Of a stretch of 32,003 nt of DNA, positions 5,953-14,587 are shown in pieces (the stretch's first letter is position 1; each line of letters starts with the position of its first letter). The notes under the pieces are model-generated. The model saw only the letters and a program-made list of their open reading frames with translations, had not been told where the DNA came from and did not search any database. The position numbers and the translations under genes are program-made. The DNA lies in the NCBI GenBank assembly GCA_017645905.1, contig JAGCNO010000015.1, positions 1 to 32,003 on the forward strand, given 5' to 3'. The stretch is from Prevotella sp. (GTDB lineage Bacteria; Bacteroidota; Bacteroidia; Bacteroidales; Bacteroidaceae).

Positions 5953-7986
5953 ATGATTGTCTGTATAGCAGAGAAGCCCAGTGTGGCTGCCGATATTGCC
6001 CGCATCATTGGTGCGGGCTATCGTCATAACGGCTACTACGAGGGTAATGGCTATCAGGTGACGTGGACCTTCGGCCATCTGTGCGAGCTGAAGGCGCCAG
6101 GCGACTATACCGATATGTGGAAGACGTGGTATCTGTCGTCGCTGCCCATGATTCCGCAGCGCTTCGGCATACGCCTGAAGGAGGACGAGGGTGTGAAGAA
6201 GCAGTTCGCTGTCATAGAGAAACTGTTTCATGAAGCCGATGCCATCATCAACTGCGGCGATGCAGGCCAAGAGGGCGAGCTTATCCAACGGTGGGTGATG
6301 CAGAAGGCACAGGTGACGTGTCCCGTGAAGCGGCTGTGGATTTCGTCAATGACCGACGAAGCCATCCGCGAAGGCTTCGCCAACTTGAAAGACCAGACTG
6401 AATACCAGACGCTATACCTTGCTGGGCTCTCACGAGCCATCGGCGACTGGCTGCTGGGCATGAACGCCACACGCCTCTACACGCTGAAGTACGGACAGAA
6501 CCGTCAGGTGCTCTCCATAGGCCGTGTGCAAACGCCCACGCTGGCACTTATCGTCAACCGGCAGAAAGAAATAGACAACTTCAAGCCCGAACCTTACTGG
6601 GTGCTGGCGACGGTCTATCGTGAGACAATATTCACCGCCACGAAGGGAAAGTTCACCTCAAAGGAAGAGGGTGAGCAGGCTTTCCAGACCATCGCCGGAA
6701 AGCCTTTCACCATCACCGACGTACAGAAGAAGAACGGCAAGGAAACGCCGCCGAGCCTCTACGACCTGACATCGCTGCAGGTGGAGTGCAACCGCAAGTT
6801 CGGTTTCTCCGCCGAGATGACGCTAAACGTCATCCAGCAGCTCTACGAGATGAAGCTCACCACCTATCCACGTGTGGACACAACGTTCCTCAGCGACGAT
6901 GTCTACGCCAAGTGCCCGCAGACCATGAACGGACTTTACCAGGTGCGCTTCGCCGGAGTGGCCCCTTATGCAGAACTGGTAAAACCGTTGGGTGGCAAGC
7001 CGCTGAAGAAGTCGAAGAAGGTCTTTGACTCCTCGAAGGTCACCGACCACCATGCCATCATCCCTACCGGACAGATTCCCGGCCCGCTGAGCGATGTGCA
7101 ACGCAAGGTCTATGACCTCGTGGCCCGCCGCTTCATCGCCGTGTTCTACCCTGACTGCCAGTATGCTCAGACCACCGTATTAGGCAAAGTCGAGGAGGTG
7201 GAGTTTAAGGTTACTGGCCGTACCATCCTTGACCCTGGCTGGCGGGCAGTGTACACAGGCACTGAGAAGGCTGAAACCCCAGAGAATAATGAGGATGCCG
7301 AGAAGAAGAAAGACGAAGAGGAGCGCACCCTTCCTCCCTTCGTGAAAGGTGAGAGCGGTCCCCATGAGCCCACGCTCACCGAGAAGTGGACCACTCCCCC
7401 ACCCTATTACACCGAGGCCACGCTGCTCCGCGCCATGGAGACCGCCGGCAAGCTAGTCGATGATGAGGAACTGCGCGCCGCCATGAAGGAGAACGGCATC
7501 GGCCGTCCCTCTACCCGTGCCGCCATCATCGAGACGCTCTTCAAGCGCCACTATATCCGTAAGGAGCGTAAGCGCCTCGTCGCCACACCAACAGGCATGG
7601 AGCTTATAGACCTCATCCACGAGGAATTGCTGAAGAGTGCCGAACTGACCGGCATCTGGGAGAAGAAGTTGCGCGACATAGAGCATAAGAAGTACGACCC
7701 CGCACAATTCATCGACGAACTGAAACAGCAGGTCACCGACATCGTCGGCCAGGTCATTGCTGACCAGAGCAACCGACGCATAGCCTTCACAGAGGAAAAG
7801 CCCGCCACAAAGACCAAGGCAAAGTCAGAATCCAAGAAAAAAGCTCCTATTCAGGAAAGCGCTCCCACCGACCCGCTCGTCGGCCAGCCTTGCCCCCTTT
7901 GCGGCAAGGGCCATATCATCAAGGGGCGTACCGCCTACGGCTGTTCAGAATGGAAGAGCGGTTGCACGTGGCGCCAGCCTTTTTAA
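5953..7986 (+). CDS. topB: DNA topoisomerase III (type IA)
   Basis: A 677-residue type IA topoisomerase that decatenates and relaxes negatively supercoiled DNA by single-strand passage. The TOPRIM domain opens with IVCIAEKPSVA and carries the acidic metal site GDAGQEGE (residues 102-109). The active-site tyrosine is Y305 in TTYPRVDTTFL. LSIGRVQTPTLALI (about 188-201) is the conserved type IA motif. An acidic linker with EK repeats sits near 440-460. The C-terminus has a four-cysteine zinc-ribbon-like element (CPLCGKG and YGCSEWKSGC). A TTG at 5935 is in frame but overlaps the preceding stop, so the ATG at 5953 is preferred. The stop codon directly abuts the stop codon of the convergent esterase gene, with no bases between them. 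Confidence 0.95.
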   Translation: MIVCIAEKPSVAADIARIIGAGYRHNGYYEGNGYQVTWTFGHLCELKAPGDYTDMWKTWYLSSLPMIPQRFGIRLKEDEGVKKQFAVIEKLFHEADAIINCGDAGQEGELIQRWVMQKAQVTCPVKRLWISSMTDEAIREGFANLKDQTEYQTLYLAGLSRAIGDWLLGMNATRLYTLKYGQNRQVLSIGRVQTPTLALIVNRQKEIDNFKPEPYWVLATVYRETIFTATKGKFTSKEEGEQAFQTIAGKPFTITDVQKKNGKETPPSLYDLTSLQVECNRKFGFSAEMTLNVIQQLYEMKLTTYPRVDTTFLSDDVYAKCPQTMNGLYQVRFAGVAPYAELVKPLGGKPLKKSKKVFDSSKVTDHHAIIPTGQIPGPLSDVQRKVYDLVARRFIAVFYPDCQYAQTTVLGKVEEVEFKVTGRTILDPGWRAVYTGTEKAETPENNEDAEKKKDEEERTLPPFVKGESGPHEPTLTEKWTTPPPYYTEATLLRAMETAGKLVDDEELRAAMKENGIGRPSTRAAIIETLFKRHYIRKERKRLVATPTGMELIDLIHEELLKSAELTGIWEKKLRDIEHKKYDPAQFIDELKQQVTDIVGQVIADQSNRRIAFTEEKPATKTKAKSESKKKAPIQESAPTDPLVGQPCPLCGKGHIIKGRTAYGCSEWKSGCTWRQPF

Positions 7987-9426
7987 TTACCAATCATCAG
8001 TTCGGAAAGAAGAGACGGGCAGTCCATCGTGCATGAGGTCGCCCACGACCCAGTCGCGCCAGGCATAGTGCACCGCCACAGGCTGTTTCACCTCAGCACT
8101 GCGTACATAAACGCGGTTGCGGTTCACCCAAGCCTCGGCAGGATGGAACACGCGGTCCTCGCCGGCCACCTCGAAATTGCTGCTGTGAGGTCCGTGCTCG
8201 AAATAAACCCACTCCTTGCTGCGGTCGAAAGCCACGACGGCGGTATCACCCCGAAACTCCACGCTGCTGTAGACGGCGTAATCGGGCAGTCCCTTCACTT
8301 CGTATGTATTGGCAAGTGCCAACAGCGCCAACCGCTCACCAGCCTGACGCTTCTTGCGCGGATGGATACAATACTCCAATCCAGTATCCATGAGCACAGC
8401 CATGCGAGCATTGGGAATCATCGTCTCAGCCATCATCTGCTGTTCGCGCAGCAGCTGGCTATCGTGCCAGTCGGTAGTGCTATAGTCGAAGGGCGCTATC
8501 TGGCAGTAATAGAAGGGGAAGTCGCCCTGCCGCCAGTCGTTACGCCACCCTTCCACCATCGTCTTCATCAGCTCGGCGTAGTAGTCGTAGCGCGGAATGT
8601 TGTCCTCGCCCTGATACCAGATCGCCCCGCGAATGCCGAAGCCCACGAGCGGTGCCAGCTGACCGTTGTAGAGTGCTGTGGGACAACGCTGCTGCAGTTT
8701 CTTCACATCGGCATCGTCAGCGGGCAGCGTGACCGTCGTGCCCGTCTTTGGCGAGCGGTAAGGTGCACAGAAAGGCTGCAACCACTCCGGCCGCATCCAA
8801 GCCTCGCAGGCCGAGCCTCCGTAAGCAGTACATATCAGTCCCACGGGCACACCCAACATTCTCCGCAAGGCACGGCCAAAGAAATAGGCAGTAGCCGAGA
8901 AGTTGCGCACGCTCTCCACTTGTGCCGCCTGCCAGTTACCTGCCACGTCGCGTTGCGGCGTCAAGCTGGCAGCCCTGCCCACCGTGAACAGCCGTAACAA
9001 CGAGTCACTACACTGCAATAGCTCTTCCGTAGCCCCTTCTACCGGTTGAGCCTTGTAGCCTTTCATCACCATTTCCATGTTGCTCTGGCCGGAGCACAGC
9101 CACACCTCTCCGATATAAACATTGCGAAGGCGGCACTGCGTACCATCGTTGAGCGTCACCTCGTAGGGACCACCGGCCTCGGGAGTCTGAACCGTCACCT
9201 CGAAGTGTCCGTCCTGGTCGCTCATGGCGTTGTACGACCGATCGTCCCATGACGTCGTCACTACGACCTGCCGGCTCTTGTCGCACCAACCCCACAGGCG
9301 AACTTGCGTCTGCTGCTGCAACACCATGCCGTCGCCAAACATTTTCGGCAGCCGCACCTCGGCGAACACCGGCACTGAGAGAAGAAACGCAAATAAAAAA
9401 AGGATTATCTTGGCTTTCATTTTCAT
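7987..9426 (-). CDS. Secreted sialate O-acetylesterase-like SGNH hydrolase
   Basis: About 479 residues. Residues 1-22 form a signal peptide (MKMKAKIILFLFAFLLSVPVFA), which implies periplasmic or outer-surface location. The nucleophile motif GQSNMEM (S115) and the preceding YIGEVWLCS are diagnostic of the sialate O-acetylesterase / SASA (DUF303) family. The block ALYNGQLAPLVGFGIRGAIWYQGE is also typical. The likely catalytic Asp/His lie near CIHPRKKRQAGE. Such enzymes remove acetyl groups from sialic acids or from plant and host glycans. The substrate here is unknown because no glycosidase cluster is present. Starts at 9426 and 9420 are both possible. The gene follows the diadenylate cyclase gene by about 20 bases and probably shares its transcript. 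Confidence 0.9.
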   Translation of the reverse strand: MKMKAKIILFLFAFLLSVPVFAEVRLPKMFGDGMVLQQQTQVRLWGWCDKSRQVVVTTSWDDRSYNAMSDQDGHFEVTVQTPEAGGPYEVTLNDGTQCRLRNVYIGEVWLCSGQSNMEMVMKGYKAQPVEGATEELLQCSDSLLRLFTVGRAASLTPQRDVAGNWQAAQVESVRNFSATAYFFGRALRRMLGVPVGLICTAYGGSACEAWMRPEWLQPFCAPYRSPKTGTTVTLPADDADVKKLQQRCPTALYNGQLAPLVGFGIRGAIWYQGEDNIPRYDYYAELMKTMVEGWRNDWRQGDFPFYYCQIAPFDYSTTDWHDSQLLREQQMMAETMIPNARMAVLMDTGLEYCIHPRKKRQAGERLALLALANTYEVKGLPDYAVYSSVEFRGDTAVVAFDRSKEWVYFEHGPHSSNFEVAGEDRVFHPAEAWVNRNRVYVRSAEVKQPVAVHYAWRDWVVGDLMHDGLPVSSFRTDDW

Positions 9427-9445
9427 CACATGCAAAGTGAAAGAA

Positions 9446-10222
9446 CTACATTTTCACCAGCTCGGCCTCCAGTTCCTCGGCAGACAGGCGCAGGTGGAAC
9501 TGTCCAGCGTAAGCAGTCGAGATGCTACCCGTCTCCTCACTGACAATGATGCAGAGGGCATCGCTCTCCTGGCTCATGCCGAGAGCCGCACGGTGGCGCA
9601 AGCCCAGCTCCTTGGGGATGTCCAGGTCGTGGCTCACGGGCAATATGCATCCTGCCGAGCGCAGCCGGTTATTGGAAATGATAAGGGCACCGTCGTGCAG
9701 GGGCGAGTTCTTGAAGAAAATATTCTCAATAAGCCGCTGGTTCACGTTGGCGTCAATGACTTCGCCCGTAGAGACGATGTCGTCGAGCGGCACATCGCGC
9801 TCCATGACGATAAGCGCACCAACCCTGTTCTTAGACATCGACATGCAGGCCATGACCACAGGCATGATGCCTCGACGCAGACGGTCGCGGTCGGCAGCGA
9901 GGGTGTCGCCATGCTTCGACTGAAAGAGCCTTAGCACGGAGCGTATATGCCGGTGGCCGCCCACGTTGTAGAGGAACTTGCGGATGTCGTCCTGAAAGAT
10001 GACAATGATAGCAATAACGCCCACCGACACCAGTTTGTCGAGGATAGTGCCAAGGAGGCGCATCTCGAGTACCTGCGAGACGAATACCCATACGACGATG
10101 AAGATGATGATGCCCATGAAGGCATTGAGCGAACGTGACTCGCGCATCAGCCGGTAGACGTAGAAAAGGAGCAGGGCTACCAGCAGTATGTCGATGAAAT
10201 CTTTTAGTGAGAAATCTATCAC
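9446..10222 (-). CDS. cdaA: Diadenylate cyclase (CdaA/DacA type)
   Basis: A 258-residue membrane-bound enzyme that makes cyclic di-AMP from two ATP. Three N-terminal hydrophobic segments (about 10-25, 35-52 and 58-76) anchor it in the inner membrane, as in CdaA. The DisA_N catalytic domain covers about 100-250 with the DGA motif at 177-179 and the RHR motif at 209-211, both intact. The start is GTG at 10222 (MIDFSLKDFIDI), only 6 bases after the dihydropteroate synthase stop. Pairing of folate synthesis with cdaA differs from the Firmicutes context (cdaR-glmM), and no CdaR-like gene is present. Downstream is the secreted esterase. Family and activity are firmly predicted. Confidence 0.94.
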   Translation of the reverse strand: MIDFSLKDFIDILLVALLLFYVYRLMRESRSLNAFMGIIIFIVVWVFVSQVLEMRLLGTILDKLVSVGVIAIIVIFQDDIRKFLYNVGGHRHIRSVLRLFQSKHGDTLAADRDRLRRGIMPVVMACMSMSKNRVGALIVMERDVPLDDIVSTGEVIDANVNQRLIENIFFKNSPLHDGALIISNNRLRSAGCILPVSHDLDIPKELGLRHRAALGMSQESDALCIIVSEETGSISTAYAGQFHLRLSAEELEAELVKM

Positions 10223-10228
10223 GGGGAT

Positions 10229-11059
10229 TTACAATTTCAATTTACGAGATTTACAATTTTCGATTAGCGTCACCGTCTGCACGGCTTCCTTTACGTCATG
10301 GACGCGGAGGATGGAGGCTCCCTTCATGAGCGCCACTGCATGGAGGGCGGTGGTGCCGTTGAGAGCCTCGTCGGGAGTGATGCCCAGCGGCTTGAATATC
10401 ATCGACTTGCGGGAGACACCCACGAGGACAGGCAGCTCCATAACCTGCAGCCGCTCCAACAGGGAAAGCAGCTCGTAGTTCTGCTCTACGGTCTTTCCGA
10501 AGCCGAAGCCCGGATCGAGGATAATGTCCTTATGGCCCTTTGAGCGAAGGCGGTCCACCTCTTTTGAAAAGAAGAGCAGGGTGTCGCGTAGCGTGGGTTC
10601 CTGAGAGGTAAGGATGTAGGGAACTGCGGGATGTGCCGCGCAGGTAGTGCGGCCTACGGTACAAGAGGCGGCGGTAGTGCCTCCGGGCAGGGGACCCACG
10701 TCGTTGATGATGTCGGCACCAAGCTCCTCAACCACCATTCTGGCCACATCAGGTCGGAATGTGTCTACGGAGATGACGGCATCTGGCACTTCACGGCGAA
10801 CGATGGGCAGTGCCTGTCGTAGCCGGGCCATCTCCTCCTCCTCGCTGACAGGCGTACTGCCTGGACGTGTGGAACAGGCTCCCACGTCGATGATAGTCCC
10901 TCCCTCGTCGGCTATCTGGCGAGCGCGGATGGCAATGGCCTCCTCCGTCTCGACACGGCTCGCAGCATAGAAAGAGTCGGGTGTGACGTTCAGGATGCCC
11001 ATCACCACGGGGCGGCTAAGGTCCATCAAACGGCCTCGGATGTTCAGTGTGTAACGCAT
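10229..11059 (-). CDS. folP: Dihydropteroate synthase
   Basis: A 276-residue folate-pathway enzyme condensing p-aminobenzoate with the pterin pyrophosphate; it is the sulfonamide target. Conserved motifs run in order: VMGILNVTPDSF, DVGACSTRPGS, ISVDTFRPDVA, IINDVG, IILDPGFGFGK, LVGVSRKSMI and the final ILRVHDV. One region differs: where most relatives have a PY-x-LMHMxGxP block, this protein reads PYILTSQEPTLRDT. The binding residues known from E. coli (N22, T62-R63, D96, N115, D185, K221, R255 and H257 equivalents) are all present. The open frame extends to a TTG at 11071 within the promoter box, so the ATG at 11059 is the start. It is the first gene of a leftward three-gene cluster (folP, cdaA, esterase). 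Confidence 0.95.
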   Translation of the reverse strand: MRYTLNIRGRLMDLSRPVVMGILNVTPDSFYAASRVETEEAIAIRARQIADEGGTIIDVGACSTRPGSTPVSEEEEMARLRQALPIVRREVPDAVISVDTFRPDVARMVVEELGADIINDVGPLPGGTTAASCTVGRTTCAAHPAVPYILTSQEPTLRDTLLFFSKEVDRLRSKGHKDIILDPGFGFGKTVEQNYELLSLLERLQVMELPVLVGVSRKSMIFKPLGITPDEALNGTTALHAVALMKGASILRVHDVKEAVQTVTLIENCKSRKLKL

Positions 11060-11068
11060 ATCTGGGTG

Positions 11069-11076
11069 CAAAGGTA
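11069..11076 (-). promoter_or_regulatory. folP: -7 promoter element for folP
   Basis: TACCTTTG on the minus strand ends 9 bases before the ATG at 11059. A matching -33 TTTG is not visible at the usual distance. The leader would be only a few bases long. Confidence 0.6.
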
Positions 11077-11116
11077 AGCTTTTTTTGCGGCATAACGCCT
11101 ATCTTTAGGAAAAAAT

Positions 11117-11148
11117 TTTGGCTGTTTCACAAATTATTCTTATCTTTG
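11117..11148 (+). promoter_or_regulatory. Promoter for the long-chain acyl-CoA synthetase gene
   Basis: TTTG (11117-11120) and TATCTTTG (11141-11148) are separated by 20 bases. The promoter overlaps the 5' extension of the open frame, which places the true start downstream at 11175. Confidence 0.8.
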
Positions 11149-11174
11149 CGGCGTATAAACCAAAAATCAGTGCC

Positions 11175-12983
11175 ATGCAAATCAATAGTCATCTGTCTCG
11201 TCTTATTCCCGATGTGACCGCCCATTATGGCGACCGCGAGGCTCTTATCTACAAGAATTTCGGTGGTACACAGTGGAAGTCCTGTTCCTGGCGTCAGTTT
11301 GCCGACATCGTGGGCCAGGTGTCTCGTGCCATGCTCCGGCTGGGCATCGGTGTTCAGGAGAACGTGGGAGTGTTCTCCCAGAACAGCGTCCAGTATCTCT
11401 TTACCGATTTTGGTGCCTGGGGCATCCGTGCCGTCACCATCCCGTTCTACGCCACCAGCTCTGAGCAGCAGATACAGTTCATGATCAGCGATGCCCAGAT
11501 ACGCTTCCTCTTCGTAGGCGAGCAGGAGCAGTACGACAAGGCACGCCGCGTCTTTTCCACCTGCAGTTCGCTGGAGCAAATTATCGTCTACGACCCTGCC
11601 GTACATCTGGAGCCCGACGACCCCACGACGATGTCCTTCTCAGACTTCCTGAAGCTGGGCGAAGGCACAGACCTGCAACAGCAGGTGGAGCAGCTGCAGC
11701 AGGAGGCCACGATGGACGACATCGCCAACATCCTCTACACCAGCGGCACGACGGGCGACTCAAAGGGCGTCATCCTGACCATGGGCCAGTACTATGCCGC
11801 CATGGAGGCCAACAACAAATGCGTACCCGTGACCGACAAGGACCGCATTCTCAACTTCCTGCCCTTCACCCATATCTTCGAGAAAGGTTGGAAGATTCTC
11901 TGCATCACCAAGGGCGCCACGCTCATCGTCAACACCCGTCCGCAGGAGGTGCAGCAGTCAATGCGCGAGACTCATCCCACGTGCATGTGCAGCGTGCCGC
12001 GCTTCTGGGAGAAGGTCTACATGGGTGTGCAGGAAAAGATAGAGAGTAGCGGAGCCCTGCAGCGCAAGCTTTTCCGCCACGCACTTGAAGTGGGCCGCCG
12101 TCATAACATAGAATACCTTGCTGCAGGCAAGGAACCGCCAATGGCCCTCCGTCTGGAGTATCAAGTGCTCAACAAGACCGTATTTTCGCTCGTACGCAAG
12201 GAACTGGGCTTAGAGAACGCCCATTTCTTCCCCACGGCAGGCTCTACGGTGTCGGCCCACGTCGAGGAGTTCGTCCACTCCATCGGCATCTTCATGGATG
12301 TAGGCTACGGACTCACCGAGAGCTTGGCCACCGTCAGCTGTCTCCACCTTGACGAGCCCTTCACCGTAGGTAGCGTCGGCATACCCATCGACAGCATCAG
12401 CATACGCATCAGCGACGAGGGCGAGGTGCTGCTGAAAGGCCCCACCATCACCAAGGGTTATTACAATCGCGACGACCTTACTAAGCAGGCCTTTACCGAA
12501 GACGGATACTTCCACACCGGCGACTCGGGCTACCTGAAGGACGGCGAGCTCTTCCTCAAGGAGCGCCTCAAGGACCTCTTCAAGACATCCAACGGCAAGT
12601 ACATCGCCCCGCAGATGATTGAATCGAAGCTGCTTGTAGACAAGTACATAGACCAGCTGGCCATCATCGCCGACGAGCGCAAGTTCGTATCGGCGCTCAT
12701 CGTGCCGGAATACAAGCTGCTCGAGGAGTATGCACGCCAGAATGGCATCGCCTTCAACAGCCGCGAGGACCTTTGTCAGGACAAGCGTATTTACCGCATG
12801 ATGATGGAGCGCATAGAGACCCTGCAGCAGCAACTGGCGCACTATGAGCAAGTGAAGCGCTTCACCCTCCTGCCCGAGCCCTTCTCGCTGCAGCGCGGCG
12901 AGCTTACTAACACACTGAAAATCAAGCGTCGCGTACTCAACGAAAACTACAAGGCCGAAATAGAAAAGATGTACGAAGAGTAA
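11175..12983 (+). CDS. Long-chain fatty acid--CoA ligase (AMP-binding)
   Basis: A 602-residue adenylate-forming enzyme of the FadD15/ACSL type, making fatty acyl-CoA from free fatty acids at the membrane. The ATP motif ILYTSGTTGDSKG lies at about 185-197. It is followed by LPFTHIFEKGW, VGYGLTESLATVS, TITKGYYNRDDLTKQAF, DGYFHTGDSGYLKDGELFL and KERLKDLFKTSNGKYIAP. The C-terminal GELTNTLKIKRR carries the conserved lysine region of this subgroup. It is only distantly similar in layout to the 559-residue synthetase at 2620-4299, so the window holds two different acyl-CoA synthetases. The ATG at 11175 is chosen because it lies just after the promoter. The PstS-like gene starts 12 bases after its stop, suggesting co-transcription. 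Confidence 0.93.
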   Translation: MQINSHLSRLIPDVTAHYGDREALIYKNFGGTQWKSCSWRQFADIVGQVSRAMLRLGIGVQENVGVFSQNSVQYLFTDFGAWGIRAVTIPFYATSSEQQIQFMISDAQIRFLFVGEQEQYDKARRVFSTCSSLEQIIVYDPAVHLEPDDPTTMSFSDFLKLGEGTDLQQQVEQLQQEATMDDIANILYTSGTTGDSKGVILTMGQYYAAMEANNKCVPVTDKDRILNFLPFTHIFEKGWKILCITKGATLIVNTRPQEVQQSMRETHPTCMCSVPRFWEKVYMGVQEKIESSGALQRKLFRHALEVGRRHNIEYLAAGKEPPMALRLEYQVLNKTVFSLVRKELGLENAHFFPTAGSTVSAHVEEFVHSIGIFMDVGYGLTESLATVSCLHLDEPFTVGSVGIPIDSISIRISDEGEVLLKGPTITKGYYNRDDLTKQAFTEDGYFHTGDSGYLKDGELFLKERLKDLFKTSNGKYIAPQMIESKLLVDKYIDQLAIIADERKFVSALIVPEYKLLEEYARQNGIAFNSREDLCQDKRIYRMMMERIETLQQQLAHYEQVKRFTLLPEPFSLQRGELTNTLKIKRRVLNENYKAEIEKMYEE

Positions 12984-12995
12984 AGCGACAATGAC

Positions 12996-14213
12996 ATGAA
13001 TCTGAAAAATTTATCATTCTTACTCCTTTTTCTTTTCTTCGGGCAATTATGCCAAGGTATGGACAATGCTGGAGGTTCATCGGACCTGAAGGGTCTGACT
13101 ACTAATAACTTCCCCATACTCGACGGTTCTGACTCCACGTATCCTCTGCGGCAGATACTCATGTGCAAGCTTCTGGGGTTCGGCTATGAGTGGCAGATCA
13201 GCCCGTTCATACAAAACCCGGACGAGGCTCCTCATTTAGTGCAGCCGTTTTTCACGTGTACTGAGAACGAAAGAATTCACCTCAGTACGAAATGCATGCT
13301 TAATTCCAACACCCACCAGTCGTTCGTCAATCTTATCGACAGCAAGGTTGAAATCATCATCACCGCAAGGAGCATATCCCGGGACGAAAAGTCGTATGCC
13401 GAGGAGCAAGGGGTGACGTTGATAGAGAAGCCGATAGCCAGAGATGCCCTCACGTTTATGGTAAACTTGGAGAATACGGTCAAAAGCCTTACCATAGAAC
13501 AGATACAGGCGATATACACAGGCAACATCGTGAACTGGAGCGAGGTGGGTGGTCAGGACATGACGATTGTCCCGTATGTGCGCAACAGGAACTCAGGCAG
13601 CCAAGAGAAGTTTGAGACGATGGTGATGGACGGCCTCACGATAAAGGACTTCCCCGAAATGCAGATAGGACGGACCATGATGACGCCCTACTACCAGCTG
13701 GAACAGGACAAGGCCGGCATTGGCTTCACGCCTTTCTATTACTACAGCGTCATAGTCGGTACAGGCACCACGAAGGCCATTGGAGTCAACGGCACCGCTA
13801 TGACCAAGGAGAACATCATCAACGGCACCTATCCCTACATCACCAACGTATATGCCGCCGTGCGTTCTGACACCGACAAGTCCTCAATGGCCTACAGACT
13901 GTTTGAATTCCTTACAAGCGAGCAGGGGCAGACCATTGTTGACGAGAGCGGCTACGTGCCCGTCCAGACATCAACGGGCGTGGCCTCAAGGGAACGTGAA
14001 ACGATAACCGTCGTACGGGACGGCCGTAGCATAGCACTTTCTTCACCCGCGAAGCCCGTCCGAATATCAGTCTCAGACCTGAGCGGGAGAAGCATTTTCA
14101 GCAGTCATGTAGACACACACACCGTAAAGCTTCCCACGTCATTGTCCGGCCTCTATGTCATTTCCGTATGGCTGGACGATGGCAGCGTCATCGGGAAAAA
14201 GGTAGTGTTTTAA
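12996..14213 (+). CDS. PstS-like substrate-binding protein with a C-terminal type IX-like sorting domain
   Basis: A 405-residue secreted protein. Residues 1-21 are a signal peptide (MNLKNLSFLLLFLFFGQLCQG). The central part resembles the phosphate-binding PBP-like family: an early LDGSDSTYPL, a TARSISRDEKSYAEE block, the PIARDALTFMVN element, EQIQAIYTGNIVNWSEVGGQ, RNRNSGSQEKFE, and SMAYRLFEFLTSEQGQTIV near the end. The last roughly 75 residues form a separate beta domain (VSDLSGRSIFSS, LPTSLSGLYVISVWLDDGS, KKVVF) of the type A sorting-domain style used by type IX secretion. This implies a surface-displayed or released protein, not the lipoprotein of an ABC importer; no pstCAB genes are present. 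The combination is unusual and the sorting call is inference from pattern. Confidence 0.8.
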   Translation: MNLKNLSFLLLFLFFGQLCQGMDNAGGSSDLKGLTTNNFPILDGSDSTYPLRQILMCKLLGFGYEWQISPFIQNPDEAPHLVQPFFTCTENERIHLSTKCMLNSNTHQSFVNLIDSKVEIIITARSISRDEKSYAEEQGVTLIEKPIARDALTFMVNLENTVKSLTIEQIQAIYTGNIVNWSEVGGQDMTIVPYVRNRNSGSQEKFETMVMDGLTIKDFPEMQIGRTMMTPYYQLEQDKAGIGFTPFYYYSVIVGTGTTKAIGVNGTAMTKENIINGTYPYITNVYAAVRSDTDKSSMAYRLFEFLTSEQGQTIVDESGYVPVQTSTGVASRERETITVVRDGRSIALSSPAKPVRISVSDLSGRSIFSSHVDTHTVKLPTSLSGLYVISVWLDDGSVIGKKVVF

Positions 14214-14217
14214 GAAT

Positions 14218-14246
14218 CCCCGCACCGCCGGGTTTGCTATGCGGGG
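14218..14246 (+). terminator. GC-rich hairpin after the PstS-like gene
   Basis: CCCCGCA (14218-14224) pairs with TGCGGGG (14240-14246), just after the stop codon. No T run follows, so it may be a 3' stabilising hairpin rather than an intrinsic terminator. A shorter TTTGCTATGTG echo follows at about 14261-14271. Confidence 0.5.
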
Positions 14247-14368
14247 GAGATGAATCAACACATTTGCTATGTGAAGAGCGGAAGATTGCAAATCTTCTAT
14301 GAGAAAAAGCTACCTAAAGTCGGTTGAAAGACGGCACTTCCTGAGAGAAAGGACGGAGTAGGCTGAAT

Positions 14369-14449
14369 AATTCTCGAGAGAATTTGTGAGAAAGAACGGC
14401 TTATTCTTATAGAAAGAACGGCTTTCTCTCAGAAATTCTCTCGAGAATT
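14369..14449. repeat. Long inverted repeat enclosing two 22-bp AGAAAGAACGGC units
   Basis: The arm at 14369-14394, containing AATTCTCGAGAGAATTT, is the near reverse complement of 14422-14449, containing AAATTCTCTCGAGAATT. AGAAAGAACGGC occurs at 14389 and again at 14411, exactly 22 bases apart. Degenerate CCGTTCT and CCGTCCT copies continue to about 14515. This fills most of the 374-bp gap between the PstS-like gene and the next gene. No coding potential is seen in the gap. Confidence 0.75.
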
Positions 14450-14533
14450 TCTCAGTTTGAACCGTTCTTTATAGGAGCATAGTCCGTCCTCTTATGTAGA
14501 AAAGGCCGTTCTGACTGATAGCAAACAATAAGC

Positions 14534-14564
14534 AAACGGCCCAAACCTGGGGTTTGAGCCGTTT
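14534..14564 (-). terminator. Hairpin terminator after the secreted hypothetical gene
   Basis: AAACGGC/GCCGTTT forms an outer stem and CAAACC/GGTTTG an inner stem around a TGG loop. It lies 24 bases past the stop of the leftward gene and could act in both directions. Confidence 0.6.
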
Positions 14565-14587
14565 ATAGTAGGAATTCTTTCCGGCAA

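Noticed and set aside
8029-8997. Plus-strand frame of 322 codons inside the esterase gene
   Set aside because: Antisense shadow of a gene with a signal peptide and GQSNM motif.
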